Shown piece by piece: positions 24,930-33,409 of a stretch of DNA of 64,000 nucleotides; positions within the stretch are counted from its first letter, which is position 1, and each line of letters starts with the position of its first letter. The DNA lies in assembly GCF_004341505.2 (NCBI RefSeq), contig NZ_SLYP02000002.1:310001-374000 (forward strand), written 5' to 3'. This stretch comes from Sphingomonas sp. JUb134. Lineage in GTDB: Bacteria; Pseudomonadota; Alphaproteobacteria; Sphingomonadales; Sphingomonadaceae. Under the pieces are notes generated by a model that made no database searches, was not told the DNA's origin, and saw only the letters and a program-made list of their open reading frames with translations. The position numbers were made by a program, and so were the translations under genes.

Positions 24930-26381
24930 TTATAATAAAGGGCTGAAGAGGCGGGCAATATTTTCAGCGCACTTACGTGCCAGGCCACGGCACTCCCACA
25001 TACATGTATTGATTTTATCGCTTTGTTGTAATCGATCGCGTTCGATTCGGCCAAGCGCAAGCGCTGCCGCCCGATCATAGAGCACAATGCTGATCTCGGA
25101 ATTGAGCGCGAATGACCGAATGTCCACATTACACGATCCGACGACAGCCACTGTCTCGTCGATGCTCATGTGCTTGGCGTGAAGGAATCCCGACTTGAAA
25201 AGATGGATCGTGACACCGGCGTCGATGAGTTCAGAATAATAAGACTGCTGGGCGAGATGAACCAGGGGGTGATCTGAGTAGGCAGACAACAATAAACTCA
25301 CCTCCACGCCTCTCCGTACGGCGATCTGCAATGCTTTCAATAAGGGGTCAGTAGGAATGAAATACGGCGTCGCGATCACGACGCGATTCCGCGCTGAGTG
25401 TATGAGGGCAACAAATAGCTCATCGACACCTCCCTGCTTGATGTCGGGACCACTCGGAAGAACCTGTCCAAGGCTCGTTCCCGCATCTTCTGCGGGCGGG
25501 TAAAGGTGGTGGTCAACAAGCTCCTGTTGCGTCTCGAGGAACCAATCGGCGACGAATACGGCCTGCAGTTCGCCGACTACCGGCCCACGCGCCCGGACCA
25601 TGACCTCGCGGTTCGGCCAGCCGAACCCATGATCGGCGTCGATCACATTTTGAGACCCGATATAGCCTACGCGCCCGTCGATTACAGCGATCTTGCGATG
25701 GTTGCGCAGGTCGAAACGCGAGGAGCGACCAAGGATTCGAATGGGCAGAATTTCTTGCACTTCCACACCCGCCGGTTGGAGCTCGCGTCTGATGCGAGCC
25801 GCCCACCTGCGTGAGCCGATCGCGTCTACCAGCAGCCTGCACACCACGCCCCGACGCGCCGCATCACACAGAGCGGCCATCACCCGCCTGCCCGTTCGAT
25901 CAGCGGCAAAGATGTAAAACAGAAGGTGAACGTGACGCTCGGCGCGCGCGATGTCATCGACGAGACGATCGATCGTCTCGTCATAGTCGGTGAGGAATTC
26001 GACCGCATTGCCATGTAACGGGGGCATCTGGCCAATCGAACTGACGAGCGACGCAGTCGATGCTACGTCTTGGGCGAGGGCGGCAGGTCGAGCGACCCGA
26101 GCGATGCTGGAGACGGACCGGTGCATGATCGGCCATAGCTGCGCTACCCGCAGGCGGCGCCACTGGGGGTGATATGGACGGCCGATTGCAAGATAGAACA
26201 CGAGCCCGATCCACGGAGCCACAAAAAAGAGAAGCAGCCAGCTCTGAGTCGCGACTGGTGATCGTCGGAAGGGCACGACGATCAGTGCACCAAGCCGTAT
26301 GGCCCATGGCGCCACGGAAAACAGCCACTCAAGAGCGATCGCGGGGGTCATCCGAAGGCGATTGGCCGACTGACGCCGCAT
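24930..26381 (-). CDS. cls: Cardiolipin synthase, phospholipase D family
   Basis: A 483-residue membrane enzyme that makes cardiolipin from phosphatidylglycerol. Two N-terminal membrane helices (PWAIRLGALIVVPF and WLLLFFVAPWIGLVFYLAIG) precede two PLD domains. The HKD motifs are NHRKIAVIDGRVGYIGSQN and HAKHMSIDETVAVVGSCNVD. An alternative start (MTPAIALEW) is 30 bp downstream of the longer one. Cardiolipin supports envelope integrity under heat and osmotic stress, which fits the island. An FNR-type palindrome lies 340 bp upstream. Confidence 0.9.
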   Translation of the reverse strand: MRRQSANRLRMTPAIALEWLFSVAPWAIRLGALIVVPFRRSPVATQSWLLLFFVAPWIGLVFYLAIGRPYHPQWRRLRVAQLWPIMHRSVSSIARVARPAALAQDVASTASLVSSIGQMPPLHGNAVEFLTDYDETIDRLVDDIARAERHVHLLFYIFAADRTGRRVMAALCDAARRGVVCRLLVDAIGSRRWAARIRRELQPAGVEVQEILPIRILGRSSRFDLRNHRKIAVIDGRVGYIGSQNVIDADHGFGWPNREVMVRARGPVVGELQAVFVADWFLETQQELVDHHLYPPAEDAGTSLGQVLPSGPDIKQGGVDELFVALIHSARNRVVIATPYFIPTDPLLKALQIAVRRGVEVSLLLSAYSDHPLVHLAQQSYYSELIDAGVTIHLFKSGFLHAKHMSIDETVAVVGSCNVDIRSFALNSEISIVLYDRAAALALGRIERDRLQQSDKINTCMWECRGLARKCAENIARLFSPLL

Positions 26382-27034
26382 GCGACGAAGACTTTCGGGA
26401 GCGGCCGCGCGGATGCGAAAGTGCTGCTCGGGCGGTAGCGCGCCTTACCGGTACGGCGTGCGCAGATTTCCAAAGCCGCTGAGTCGAGCGAGCGGCAACT
26501 CGAGTGGTTCATCGCAAAATTGTTTGGCCCATCGGCTTGCCATTCAAGGTGACGATCGGAGAAGCCGCGCATGTTGCTGCTCCAGTCCCATGAGCTTGTA
26601 GGTCCTTGCACGATTGCCTCTCTTCGCGACCGTTCTTGCGTGGCCAGTTAGCAGGTTCATTTCCCCACGAATGCATGTTCGGGCCGGTGAAAATGTCCCA
26701 CTCTACGATATGCCCCATTCTGACCTGAGTCAGTAGGGAGCCGAACCGAAGTTGCGAGAAGAGGGCAATGAATTCAGGCAATGGCTGTTTTTCAAGGAAA
26801 AACGGGCAAGCGCAAGCTCGGATACTTGCGACGCTCCTACCTCGACGCGCGCGGCAAACTCTGACGCCATGCGCGCCGCCGCGGTTGAAGCCAGGTCGGG
26901 ATGGCCGTGAGGGCAATAGAACGCGGACCGGGATGGTGATGCGTGGATAAGCCGCTTGTCAGGGGCGGCGTGACACGCGGCCACAGCGCGGCTGAGTCTG
27001 GAAGAGCGCCCGATACTTCCGCGGTAGTATCGGA
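26382..27034. other. Gene-poor interval between cls and histidine kinase
   Basis: About 650 bp in which I find no recognisable gene on either strand; base composition is mixed, with AT-rich parts. It contains the perfect palindrome at 26720-26733. It could hold a long cls leader, a small RNA or debris of a lost gene. Confidence 0.4.
26720..26733. promoter_or_regulatory. FNR-type operator CTGA-N6-TCAG
   Basis: CTGACCTGAGTCAG. A full match to the island motif, 340 bp before cls (leftward) in a gene-poor interval. The target promoter is uncertain. Confidence 0.5.
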
Positions 27035-27775
27035 TCAGAAACTGCCCCGCGCTGCTCGCGGTAGATGCAGGATGACTCGGGTTCCAGCGCCAGGGTCGCT
27101 CTCGACCGCGATATCACCGCCAAATTGGGTCGCGAACCTTCGGGCCTGGCCCAACCCGAGACCGGTTCTCTTGAGCGACTGCCTCGTCGTGAAGAACGGA
27201 TCGAGAACGCGGGTCAGAACGTCGGACGGGATTCCTTCACCGGAATCGATCATTTCAAGCCGAACGAAGTCGCCAGCTGCGCCTGCGCGGCTCGCCGTGC
27301 TTCGGAACGTGTTGTTGGCCCGCAGGACCAGCACGCCACCCCTTGGCATCGCGTCGGCGGCGTTAGCCAGGAGATTTGAGAGCGCAAACTGGAGATAATC
27401 GGGGAAGACGCGTACAGGCCAGAGATCACGTGCGATCTCTGTCCGAAAGTCCACGCTCTCCCCAAGGATTTCGCGGACCCGTGGTTGCATGTCTTGGATC
27501 ACCGCTTCAACCGAAACCCGGTTGGTCGTCACGCCGCTACGGGCGCTGAGATCCGCTATATCGTCGGCCAGGGCGGCGGCATTCCGGATGGCGTGCTTCA
27601 TGCCGCTCACGATGCGCGCCAGTTGCTGCGGATTCGGCCCACGCTCGATCGAGACCAGACCGGACGCGATTACCGCAAGCATTCTATCGAGGTCGTGCGC
27701 CATTCCACCCATCAGCATGTCAGGTTGGCCAACGAACGGATCGGTGGGGCTGCTCAAGATTGTCGTGATATCCAT
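27035..27775 (-). CDS. Short sensor histidine kinase without sensor domain
   Basis: A 246-residue kinase: H-box region MGGMAHDLDRMLAVIASGL, N-box FALSNLLANAADAMPRGG, G1 DSGEGIP, F-box PFFTTRQSL and G2 TGLGLGQARRFATQFGG. There is no N-terminal sensory or membrane segment, so the input must come from a partner protein. The ATG at 27775 is preferred because GGAG lies six bases upstream. No response regulator is adjacent. A full CTGA-N6-TCAG site lies 61 bp upstream, with a TATGCT -10-like hexamer (27812-27807) at the right distance. Confidence 0.85.
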   Translation of the reverse strand: MDITTILSSPTDPFVGQPDMLMGGMAHDLDRMLAVIASGLVSIERGPNPQQLARIVSGMKHAIRNAAALADDIADLSARSGVTTNRVSVEAVIQDMQPRVREILGESVDFRTEIARDLWPVRVFPDYLQFALSNLLANAADAMPRGGVLVLRANNTFRSTASRAGAAGDFVRLEMIDSGEGIPSDVLTRVLDPFFTTRQSLKRTGLGLGQARRFATQFGGDIAVESDPGAGTRVILHLPRAARGSF

Positions 27776-27835
27776 GACCACTCCTTCGGTCGCCAGGCCA
27801 TGCTGGAGCATATCGCGGCCGGCGCCGACCGGGGG

Positions 27836-27849
27836 CTGAGCTAAATCAG
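27836..27849. promoter_or_regulatory. FNR-type operator before histidine kinase
   Basis: CTGAGCTAAATCAG, 61 bp before the kinase start. Its centre is about 30 bp from the -10-like TATGCT (27807-27812, leftward), the geometry of a class II FNR/CRP-activated promoter. Confidence 0.6.
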
Positions 27850-28073
27850 TGCTGGCCCGGTCAGAGCGCTTACCGATGAAACTCGCTGCCGGCCGACGCG
27901 GACGAATGATCGGAAGCAGCAAAGTTGCGCCGAGAATTCATGCCTTGGCCGGCGAGACTAAGCAATCACGGATTGGCTATTAGTATGAAGCGAGTGGCCG
28001 TCGAGCTCGCGGTCGGAGTGCCAAGCATGTCGGCGGTTTCGCGATGATGTCATTCGAAAAGGAGTTAAAGGCC

Positions 28074-28586
28074 ATGTCCATTCGTGATCTGATCCCCTGG
28101 AGCCGTCAGGAGAACAGGGTTCCTGCTCAGGTCAGCGCTGCGGGTGCTGCACGTGACCCGGTGTTGTCTCTGCAACGCGACGTAAACCGCCTGTTCGACG
28201 ATCTTTTCCGTGGCTTTGGCGTACCCACGCTTGCTGGCGTCGACAGGGGACTCATTACCCCGAGCGTCGAGCTGGCCGAAACGGACAAGGAGATCCGCGT
28301 GACTGCGGAACTCCCCGGACTCGACGAATAGGACCTGGAAGTGATTGTCGAAGACGGCGTCTTGACGCTTCGTGGCGAGAAGAAGTCCGAGGTCGAGGAC
28401 AAGGGCCGGGGCTATTCCGAACGCAGCTACGGGCGGTTCGAGCGCCGCATTGGCCTTCCCAAGGGGATCGAGCGGGACAAGGCAGGTGCCACGTTCAAGA
28501 ACGGCGTTCTCACCATCACGGTGCCGAAGTCGGCGTCTGCCGCCGAGAGCACCCGTCGCATCGCCATCAATCCAGGGCAGGCATGA
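28074..28586 (+). pseudogene. hsp20: Small heat-shock protein Hsp20, interrupted by amber stop
   Basis: The frame starts MSIRDLIPWSR (ATG 28074; AAGGAG upstream) and runs to codon 85 (..TAELPGLDE). There TAG (28329-28331) interrupts it, and it continues in the same frame as DLEVIVEDGVLTLRGEKKS..GVLTITVPKSAS to 28586. Hsp20s have Lys or a similar residue at this position (LDEKDLEV), so one AAG-to-TAG change explains it. The break falls at the start of the alpha-crystallin domain core, so without readthrough no functional holdase forms. The rest of the 170-codon gene is well preserved. Confidence 0.9.
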
Positions 28587-28592
28587 CGGCGT

Positions 28593-28621
28593 CCGCCCGT
28601 GGGCTGCCTGCCCACGGGCGG
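28593..28621. terminator. Strong hairpin after hsp20
   Basis: Perfect 12-bp arms CCGCCCGTGGGC (28593-28604) and GCCCACGGGCGG (28610-28621) with a 5-base loop, beginning 6 bp after the hsp20 stop. There is no T-run, as is common in GC-rich genomes. It also separates the convergent regulator gene. Confidence 0.65.
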
Positions 28622-28698
28622 AGCCATTGCTACCGCCTCGTGCGCGATCCAGATGGACAGCGGCAGGCAGGGCGGCAGCCTGGAGGGCTGTTATGCCG

Positions 28699-29430
28699 TC
28701 AGGCGGTTAGGATCGCAGCCGCAAGATGCTCCAGCGCGGTCGGATTCAGGATCTCCACATCCCTACCGCTCACCCGCGCATAATTGTGCCGCTGCAGTAG
28801 CGTGAAGGTCCGGGTTACCGTCTCGCTCGTCAGCCCCAGATGATCGCCGATATCCGCCCTGGACATGAGCAGGCGGGCGTTGCTGCGCCCGCCCAGTCTC
28901 TTCATCAGGTCGAGCAGGAAGAAGGCCAGACGCTCCGCGGCATTCGCCCGGCCGAGCATCAACCCGAAGCGGAGCGCCACATTGTGTGTGCGCAAAAGCG
29001 AGGAAGTGATCATAGCGTACAGGTGGGGATCCATGCACGACGGATTAACGAACACACTGCGAGGAATCTTGATGAGCGTGGTCGGGCACAGCGCCTGCGC
29101 AATCTCGCTCTGGATCTCGCCATGTTCGAACAGCATGACTTCTCTCGGCAGGATAAAACCGCTTATCCACCTGCGGCCATCTTCGGAAATGACGCCGCAT
29201 TGCAGCATGCCAGAGACTACCTGATAAAGACCGTCCGCCTCGGGCCCCATCGGGAGCTCCTGGCGGTCCTTCAGCTCTAGCGTCTTGCCGTTGCGGCAAC
29301 CGCTGAGGGTTGAAGCAGAAACGTCTCGCAGATGGTTTATCGCTGGACGGCGCGTGGGTTCATCAAGTCCAAGGCGATCCGCAAATGTCGATTTCCGACG
29401 TTGCGTATATTGCGAAAGCGCTTCCACCAT
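28699..29430 (-). CDS. Crp/Fnr-family transcriptional regulator
   Basis: A 243-residue regulator: an N-terminal cNMP-binding-like beta-roll (about 30-150), a long dimer helix and a C-terminal HTH_Crp (MSRADIGDHLGLTSETVTRTFTLL split here by its first Met). It lacks the N-terminal Cys cluster of oxygen-sensing FNR, so it is FixK-like. The recognition helix reads ETVTR where FNR has ETISR; the E and R contacts are kept, and Thr replaces Ser. The ATG at 29430 follows AGGGAGG. It is the best candidate to bind the CTGA-N6-TCAG palindromes. An IS21 has inserted 56 bp upstream. Confidence 0.9.
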   Translation of the reverse strand: MVEALSQYTQRRKSTFADRLGLDEPTRRPAINHLRDVSASTLSGCRNGKTLELKDRQELPMGPEADGLYQVVSGMLQCGVISEDGRRWISGFILPREVMLFEHGEIQSEIAQALCPTTLIKIPRSVFVNPSCMDPHLYAMITSSLLRTHNVALRFGLMLGRANAAERLAFFLLDLMKRLGGRSNARLLMSRADIGDHLGLTSETVTRTFTLLQRHNYARVSGRDVEILNPTALEHLAAAILTA

Positions 29431-29552
29431 TGGAACCTCCCTCATAGCTCTCCGCTAGACTGGACTGAGCATCCCTAAGTTCCCTTGTCAACGGCGGAGC
29501 AAAACCAGGCCAGCGGGGCGGAGTAAAAGCAGGCCACTTGAGGCGCGCGCTG

Positions 29553-29594
29553 ACGATATGAAAAGGGCCCCGATCGGGGCCCTTTTCATATCGT
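29553..29594. terminator. Perfect 42-bp palindrome, bidirectional terminator
   Basis: Two 21-base arms are exactly complementary about 29573/29574. The core GGGCCCCGATCGGGGCCC is flanked by AAAA on one side and TTTT on the other, so each strand ends its hairpin with a short U-tract. It lies 20 bp beyond the istB stop, inside the IS21 left end, and would block read-through in both directions. Confidence 0.75.
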
Positions 29595-29614
29595 TGCCGT
29601 CCTCGGCCTGATGG

Positions 29615-30466
29615 TCAGGAAGATAATATCTCACCGGTGTCCGGGTCGGACAGGGCACTGGCCTGGTTTTGCTCCGCCCCGCGACGTTTGCGTCCGGTGG
29701 ACTGCTTGAGGCGATAGCTGTCGCCGTTCATGGTCAGGATGGTGGCATGGTGGGTGAGCCGGTCGAGCAGTGCGCCGGTCAGCCGCTCGGAGGCGAGCAC
29801 CTGCGTCCAGTCCTCGAACGGCAGGTTGGAGGTGATGATGGTCGAGCCGCGCTCGTAGCGCTGCGACAGCACCTCGAAGAGCAGTTCGGCGCCGGTCGGG
29901 GACAACGGGACGTAGCCGAGTTCATCGACGACGAGCAGCTTCACGGCCGCCATCTCGCGTTGGAGCTTGAGCAGCCGTCGCTCGTCTCGCGCCTCCATCA
30001 ACTGGTTCACCAGCGAGGCCGCGGTAGTGAAGGCGACTGTGAAGCCCTTCTGGCAAGCCGCCAGGCCGAGCGCGAGGGCTACATGCGTCTTGCCTGTCCC
30101 GCTGTTGCCGAGCGCAATGACGTTCTCGCGGCGCAGGATATATTCGCACCGTGCGAGCTCGACCACCATCATCTTGTTCAGGCTGGGGATGGCGGTGAAC
30201 TCGAAGGTGTCGAAGCTCTTCACAGCCGGGAAACGGGCTGCGCGGATCCGTCGTTCGATGGTCCGGCGCTCGCGGTCGATGAGCTCCAACTCGATAAGCC
30301 GCAACAGGTAGCGCGTGTGGTCGACCCCGCCTTGCGCGCATTCGCGCGCGACCTTTTCGTACTCGCGCAGAACGGTTGGCAGTTTGAGTTGTTTGAGATG
30401 ATGGGCGAGCAGCACCTGTGGCGTACCTGCGGTCGTGCCCACCGGCATGGCGTCCTTGTCCGTCAT
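29615..30466 (-). CDS. istB: IS21 helper ATPase IstB
   Basis: A 283-residue AAA+ ATPase that assists IstA in target selection. It shows the N-terminal IstB region (LAHHLKQLKLPTVLREYEKV), Walker A ALGNSGTGKTHVALALG, Walker B LLVVDELGYVPLS and sensor ITSNLPFEDW. Its ATG overlaps the istA stop (ATGA). Confidence 0.93.
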   Translation of the reverse strand: MTDKDAMPVGTTAGTPQVLLAHHLKQLKLPTVLREYEKVARECAQGGVDHTRYLLRLIELELIDRERRTIERRIRAARFPAVKSFDTFEFTAIPSLNKMMVVELARCEYILRRENVIALGNSGTGKTHVALALGLAACQKGFTVAFTTAASLVNQLMEARDERRLLKLQREMAAVKLLVVDELGYVPLSPTGAELLFEVLSQRYERGSTIITSNLPFEDWTQVLASERLTGALLDRLTHHATILTMNGDSYRLKQSTGRKRRGAEQNQASALSDPDTGEILSS

Positions 30467-31950
30467 GCTGCCAGCACCGCATAGTCGGCCGCGCACGTCG
30501 TTTTGACGTCCATCTTGGGCACGTGCGGATACGCCGCTAAATCCAGGCGCGGCGGACGGCGCTCGATACGCGCCAGCGCGATGAGTTTTACCGCGTCAAA
30601 ACCAGGTGCGCCCAACTGGACTGCCTCGGTCACGGCATCCGTGACGATGGGAAGCGGCATCGCCTCGAGCAGCCGCAGCACCTGGATGAACTCGCGTTTA
30701 CCCTTGTTGCCCATCCGGGCCTCGAGCAGGTGGCGCAGATGCTGGAAGATGTCCGGCAGGTTCCAGTCCTGAAGGGCTGCCGCCTGGTCGAGCGCACCGG
30801 GCTTGGTCTCGATGAGCGCGAGATAGTGCAGTGGGTTGGAGACGAATACGCCTTCGTCGTAGCAACGCGCGTGCCGGGCAATCTCTTCGCCCGCGCATAT
30901 GATGACGACCTCGTCGACGAACCCCTTCACCATCACGTCGCGGTAGCCGTACGCGGTCGGCACCGAATAGTCGTTGGTCCGGTAGCGCACCATCGCGGTC
31001 GACGACACGCGCGCCGCGCGTTTCTCGCATGGCTCCAGTGGTACGGACGGCAGCGTGCGCAATGCCGATACGTCTGCCGCCAGCCGCTCGGCAATGGTCT
31101 GCGCGTGCTGACCGGCATGCTCGCCCTGGCGCGTACGGCAGGACTCCTCGAACCTGGCGTTCAGGACATCGAAATTGGCAGCGACCGGCACGGGCACCAT
31201 GAAGTTGTTGCGCGCAAACTTCACCAGCCCCTCGACCTTGCCTTTGTCGTTGCCTCGCGCTGGACGCGCAAAACGGTCCTGAAACAGGTAGTGGCTGACC
31301 AACTCGGTGAAGGCGCGTGTGCGCTCGCGCGTTCCATCGCCGCAGATCTTTGCCACGGCGATGGTTGTGTTGTCGTAGAGGATGGACAGCGGCACGCCCC
31401 CGAAGAACGCGAATGCCGACACGTGCCCGTCAAGAAACGCCTCGGTCGTCTCGCGCGGATACGCCTTGAAGAAGCAGGCATCCGACTGCGGCAGCGACAT
31501 GCAGAAATAGTGGATCTTCATCCGCTCCCCGCCGACGACCGCGACCGCCTCGCCAAAGTCGACCTGTGCATGCCCCGGCGGGTGCGCCAGCGGCACGAAG
31601 GTCTCGCGCCCGCGGGCCCTGCACAGCCGCACATGGTCCTTCACCATCGTGTAGCCGCCCGTATAGCCATGCTCGTCGCGCAGCCGCTCAAAGATCCGCT
31701 TGGCCGTGTGCTGCTGCTTGCCCGGCGCCTCGCGGTCGGCTGCCAGGATTGCGTCGATAACCGGTAGCAGCGTCCCGAGCTTCGGCTTGGTCGGAGGTTT
31801 CGTCCGGCGGTATCCAGGAGGCGCCGAATACAGGCACATCTTGCGTACCGTATCCCGGTTCAGCCCGAACACCTCCGCCGCTTCCCGGCGACTATGCCCC
31901 TCGACAAATACAAACCGTCTGACCGCTGCGTAGCTCTCCACGACAAACAT
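30463..31950 (-). CDS. istA: IS21 transposase IstA
   Basis: A DDE transposase of about 495 residues. An N-terminal HTH (SRREAAEVFGLNRDTVRKM) is followed by an rve core: HAQVDFGEAVAVVGGE (Asp), PLSILYDNTTIAVAK (Asp) and ARGNDKGKVEGLVKFARNN (Glu). The start MFVVESYAAVRRFVF at 31950 is preferred over an ATG 33 bp further upstream because homologues begin there. The stop overlaps istB. Confidence 0.93.
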   Translation of the reverse strand: MFVVESYAAVRRFVFVEGHSRREAAEVFGLNRDTVRKMCLYSAPPGYRRTKPPTKPKLGTLLPVIDAILAADREAPGKQQHTAKRIFERLRDEHGYTGGYTMVKDHVRLCRARGRETFVPLAHPPGHAQVDFGEAVAVVGGERMKIHYFCMSLPQSDACFFKAYPRETTEAFLDGHVSAFAFFGGVPLSILYDNTTIAVAKICGDGTRERTRAFTELVSHYLFQDRFARPARGNDKGKVEGLVKFARNNFMVPVPVAANFDVLNARFEESCRTRQGEHAGQHAQTIAERLAADVSALRTLPSVPLEPCEKRAARVSSTAMVRYRTNDYSVPTAYGYRDVMVKGFVDEVVIICAGEEIARHARCYDEGVFVSNPLHYLALIETKPGALDQAAALQDWNLPDIFQHLRHLLEARMGNKGKREFIQVLRLLEAMPLPIVTDAVTEAVQLGAPGFDAVKLIALARIERRPPRLDLAAYPHVPKMDVKTTCAADYAVLAA

Positions 31951-32130
31951 CCCCGCCGCTCCGCAAAGGGAGCAGCTTACCAACTGGCCGGATTTTACTC
32001 CGCCCCCGACGGCACTGCGCCGGCGGTCCTGTGGCCTGGTTTGTCACCGCCCTTCACATTCCCTGCACTATTTCCGTCGACTCATGGGGGGGACACCTCC
32101 CGACGGCATCGAGATGCCACAGTAGTGCTA

Positions 32131-33304
32131 GTCACCTGAATCTAAAGTTCGCCGCATAACGTACGGTCTGCGGCTTGGCAGAAGCGCTTTACGGAGGCGA
32201 GTATCTCGTCGGCGGACTTGGTCCATCGGTAGGGCTTCGGGTTCTCGTTGTGGCGCTCGATGAAGGCACGGATGTCCTGCTCGAGCTGATTGGTGGAGGT
32301 ATGGACGCCGCGGCGCAGTTGCTTGCGGGTAAGTTCGGCAAACCAGCGCTCGACCTGGTTGATCCACGAAGCCGAAGTCGGCGTGAAATGCACATGATAG
32401 TGCGGCCTGCGGGCGAGCCAGGCCCGGACGAGCGCGGTTTTGTGGGTCGCGTAATTGTCCATGATGATGTGGACATCGAGATCGGGCGGCACCTGGGCGT
32501 CGATCTGCTTAAGGAAGTCCAGAAACTCGGCGGCGCGATGACGCTTGTAGCATTTGCCGATCACGAACCCCGAAGCGATGTCGAGCGCTGCGAACAGCGA
32601 GGTCGTGCCGTGACGGACGTAACTGTGAGTGCGCCGCTCGGGTACTCCTGGCATCATCGGCAGGACCGGCTGCTCTCGATCGAGCGCCTGGATCTGGCTC
32701 TTCTCGTCGACGCTGAGCACCAACGCGCGGTTAGGCGGGGAGAGATAGAGCCCGACAATGTCGCGGACCTTTTCCACGAACAGGGGATCGCTCGACAGCT
32801 TGAACGTCTCCGACCGATGCGGTTGCAGCCCAAAGGCCGACCAGATGCGCCGGATCGTCGTGTGGGAGAAGCCGGTCGCACCCGCCATCGAGCGTATCGA
32901 CCAGTGGGTCGCGTCAGTTGGCGTGGAGCGGAGTGTGCGCTCGATCACGGCAGCAACCTGATCATCGTCGATCGTTCTCGGTCGTCCGGGCCGAGCCTCG
33001 TCCATCAGTCCCTCAACTCGGTCCTTCAGGAAGCGCCGTCGCCACTTACCGACTGTGTGCTCGTGCACGCCCAACTCAGCAGCGACAACCTTGCTCTGAA
33101 TACCGTCCGCACAGCGAAGGATAATACGGCACCGCTCCGACATCGAGCGAGACACCCGCCGCCGGCGAACCTGCCGCTCCAGATAGTCCCGCTCCTCCGC
33201 CTCCAACACCAGAGGCATCGTCGGTCGGCCGCCCGCGTTCGCCATGCCAAGCTCCTCATCAGCGGAGCCAGCATACAATGCGACTTACTTCAGTTCCAGG
33301 TGAC
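32131..33304 (-). mobile_element. Intact IS630-family insertion sequence
   Basis: A 1174-bp element bounded by inverted repeats starting GTCACCTG (left GTCACCTGAATCTAAAGT, right GTCACCTGGAACTGAAGT in complement). It is flanked by the dinucleotide TA on both sides (32129-32130, 33305-33306), the hallmark of IS630/Tc1 insertion. It contains one intact transposase gene. Confidence 0.9.
32142..33245 (-). CDS. IS630-family transposase
   Basis: A 367-residue protein with an N-terminal pair of HTHs (VVAAELGVHEHTVGKWRRRF) and a DDE_3 domain: ALVLSVDEKSQIQAL (Asp), HIIMDNYATHKT (Asp) and SWINQVERWFAEL (Glu). The start MANAGGRPTMPLVL at 33245 follows a GAGGAG site; a longer in-frame start exists. It is complete. 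Confidence 0.92.
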   Translation of the reverse strand: MANAGGRPTMPLVLEAEERDYLERQVRRRRVSRSMSERCRIILRCADGIQSKVVAAELGVHEHTVGKWRRRFLKDRVEGLMDEARPGRPRTIDDDQVAAVIERTLRSTPTDATHWSIRSMAGATGFSHTTIRRIWSAFGLQPHRSETFKLSSDPLFVEKVRDIVGLYLSPPNRALVLSVDEKSQIQALDREQPVLPMMPGVPERRTHSYVRHGTTSLFAALDIASGFVIGKCYKRHRAAEFLDFLKQIDAQVPPDLDVHIIMDNYATHKTALVRAWLARRPHYHVHFTPTSASWINQVERWFAELTRKQLRRGVHTSTNQLEQDIRAFIERHNENPKPYRWTKSADEILASVKRFCQAADRTLCGEL

Positions 33305-33380
33305 TAGGCGGTAAACTCATTAATCGGCTTGAGGTTTGCCTGCTTGTGTGATTCAGGCTCTCCATTGCGATAGAAGCTGG

Positions 33381-33409
33381 ATGAGGCAGCGGCGAAACGA
33401 ACTGACAGA
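33381..33409 (+). pseudogene. IS5-family transposase, N-terminal scrap before IS256
   Basis: ATGAGGCAGCGGCGAAACGA starts a frame MRQRRNELTD that resumes after the IS256 copy. With the piece at 34709 it reads like the start of an IS5/IS427-group transposase. Assignment rests mainly on the downstream piece. Confidence 0.4.

Larger units (their letters stand above)
29486..32059 (-). mobile_element. Intact IS21-family insertion sequence
   Basis: A 2574-bp element with ends TGTCAACGGCGG.. (left) and, on the other strand, TGTGAAGGGCGG.. (right). Both lead into AAACCAGGCCA, and internal copies of GGCGGAGTAAAA form the multiple terminal repeats typical of IS21. A 6-bp duplication TTCCCT flanks it (29480-29485, 32060-32065). 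It carries overlapping istA and istB, both intact. Insertion lies directly upstream of the Crp/Fnr regulator gene and probably separates it from its native promoter. Confidence 0.93.
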
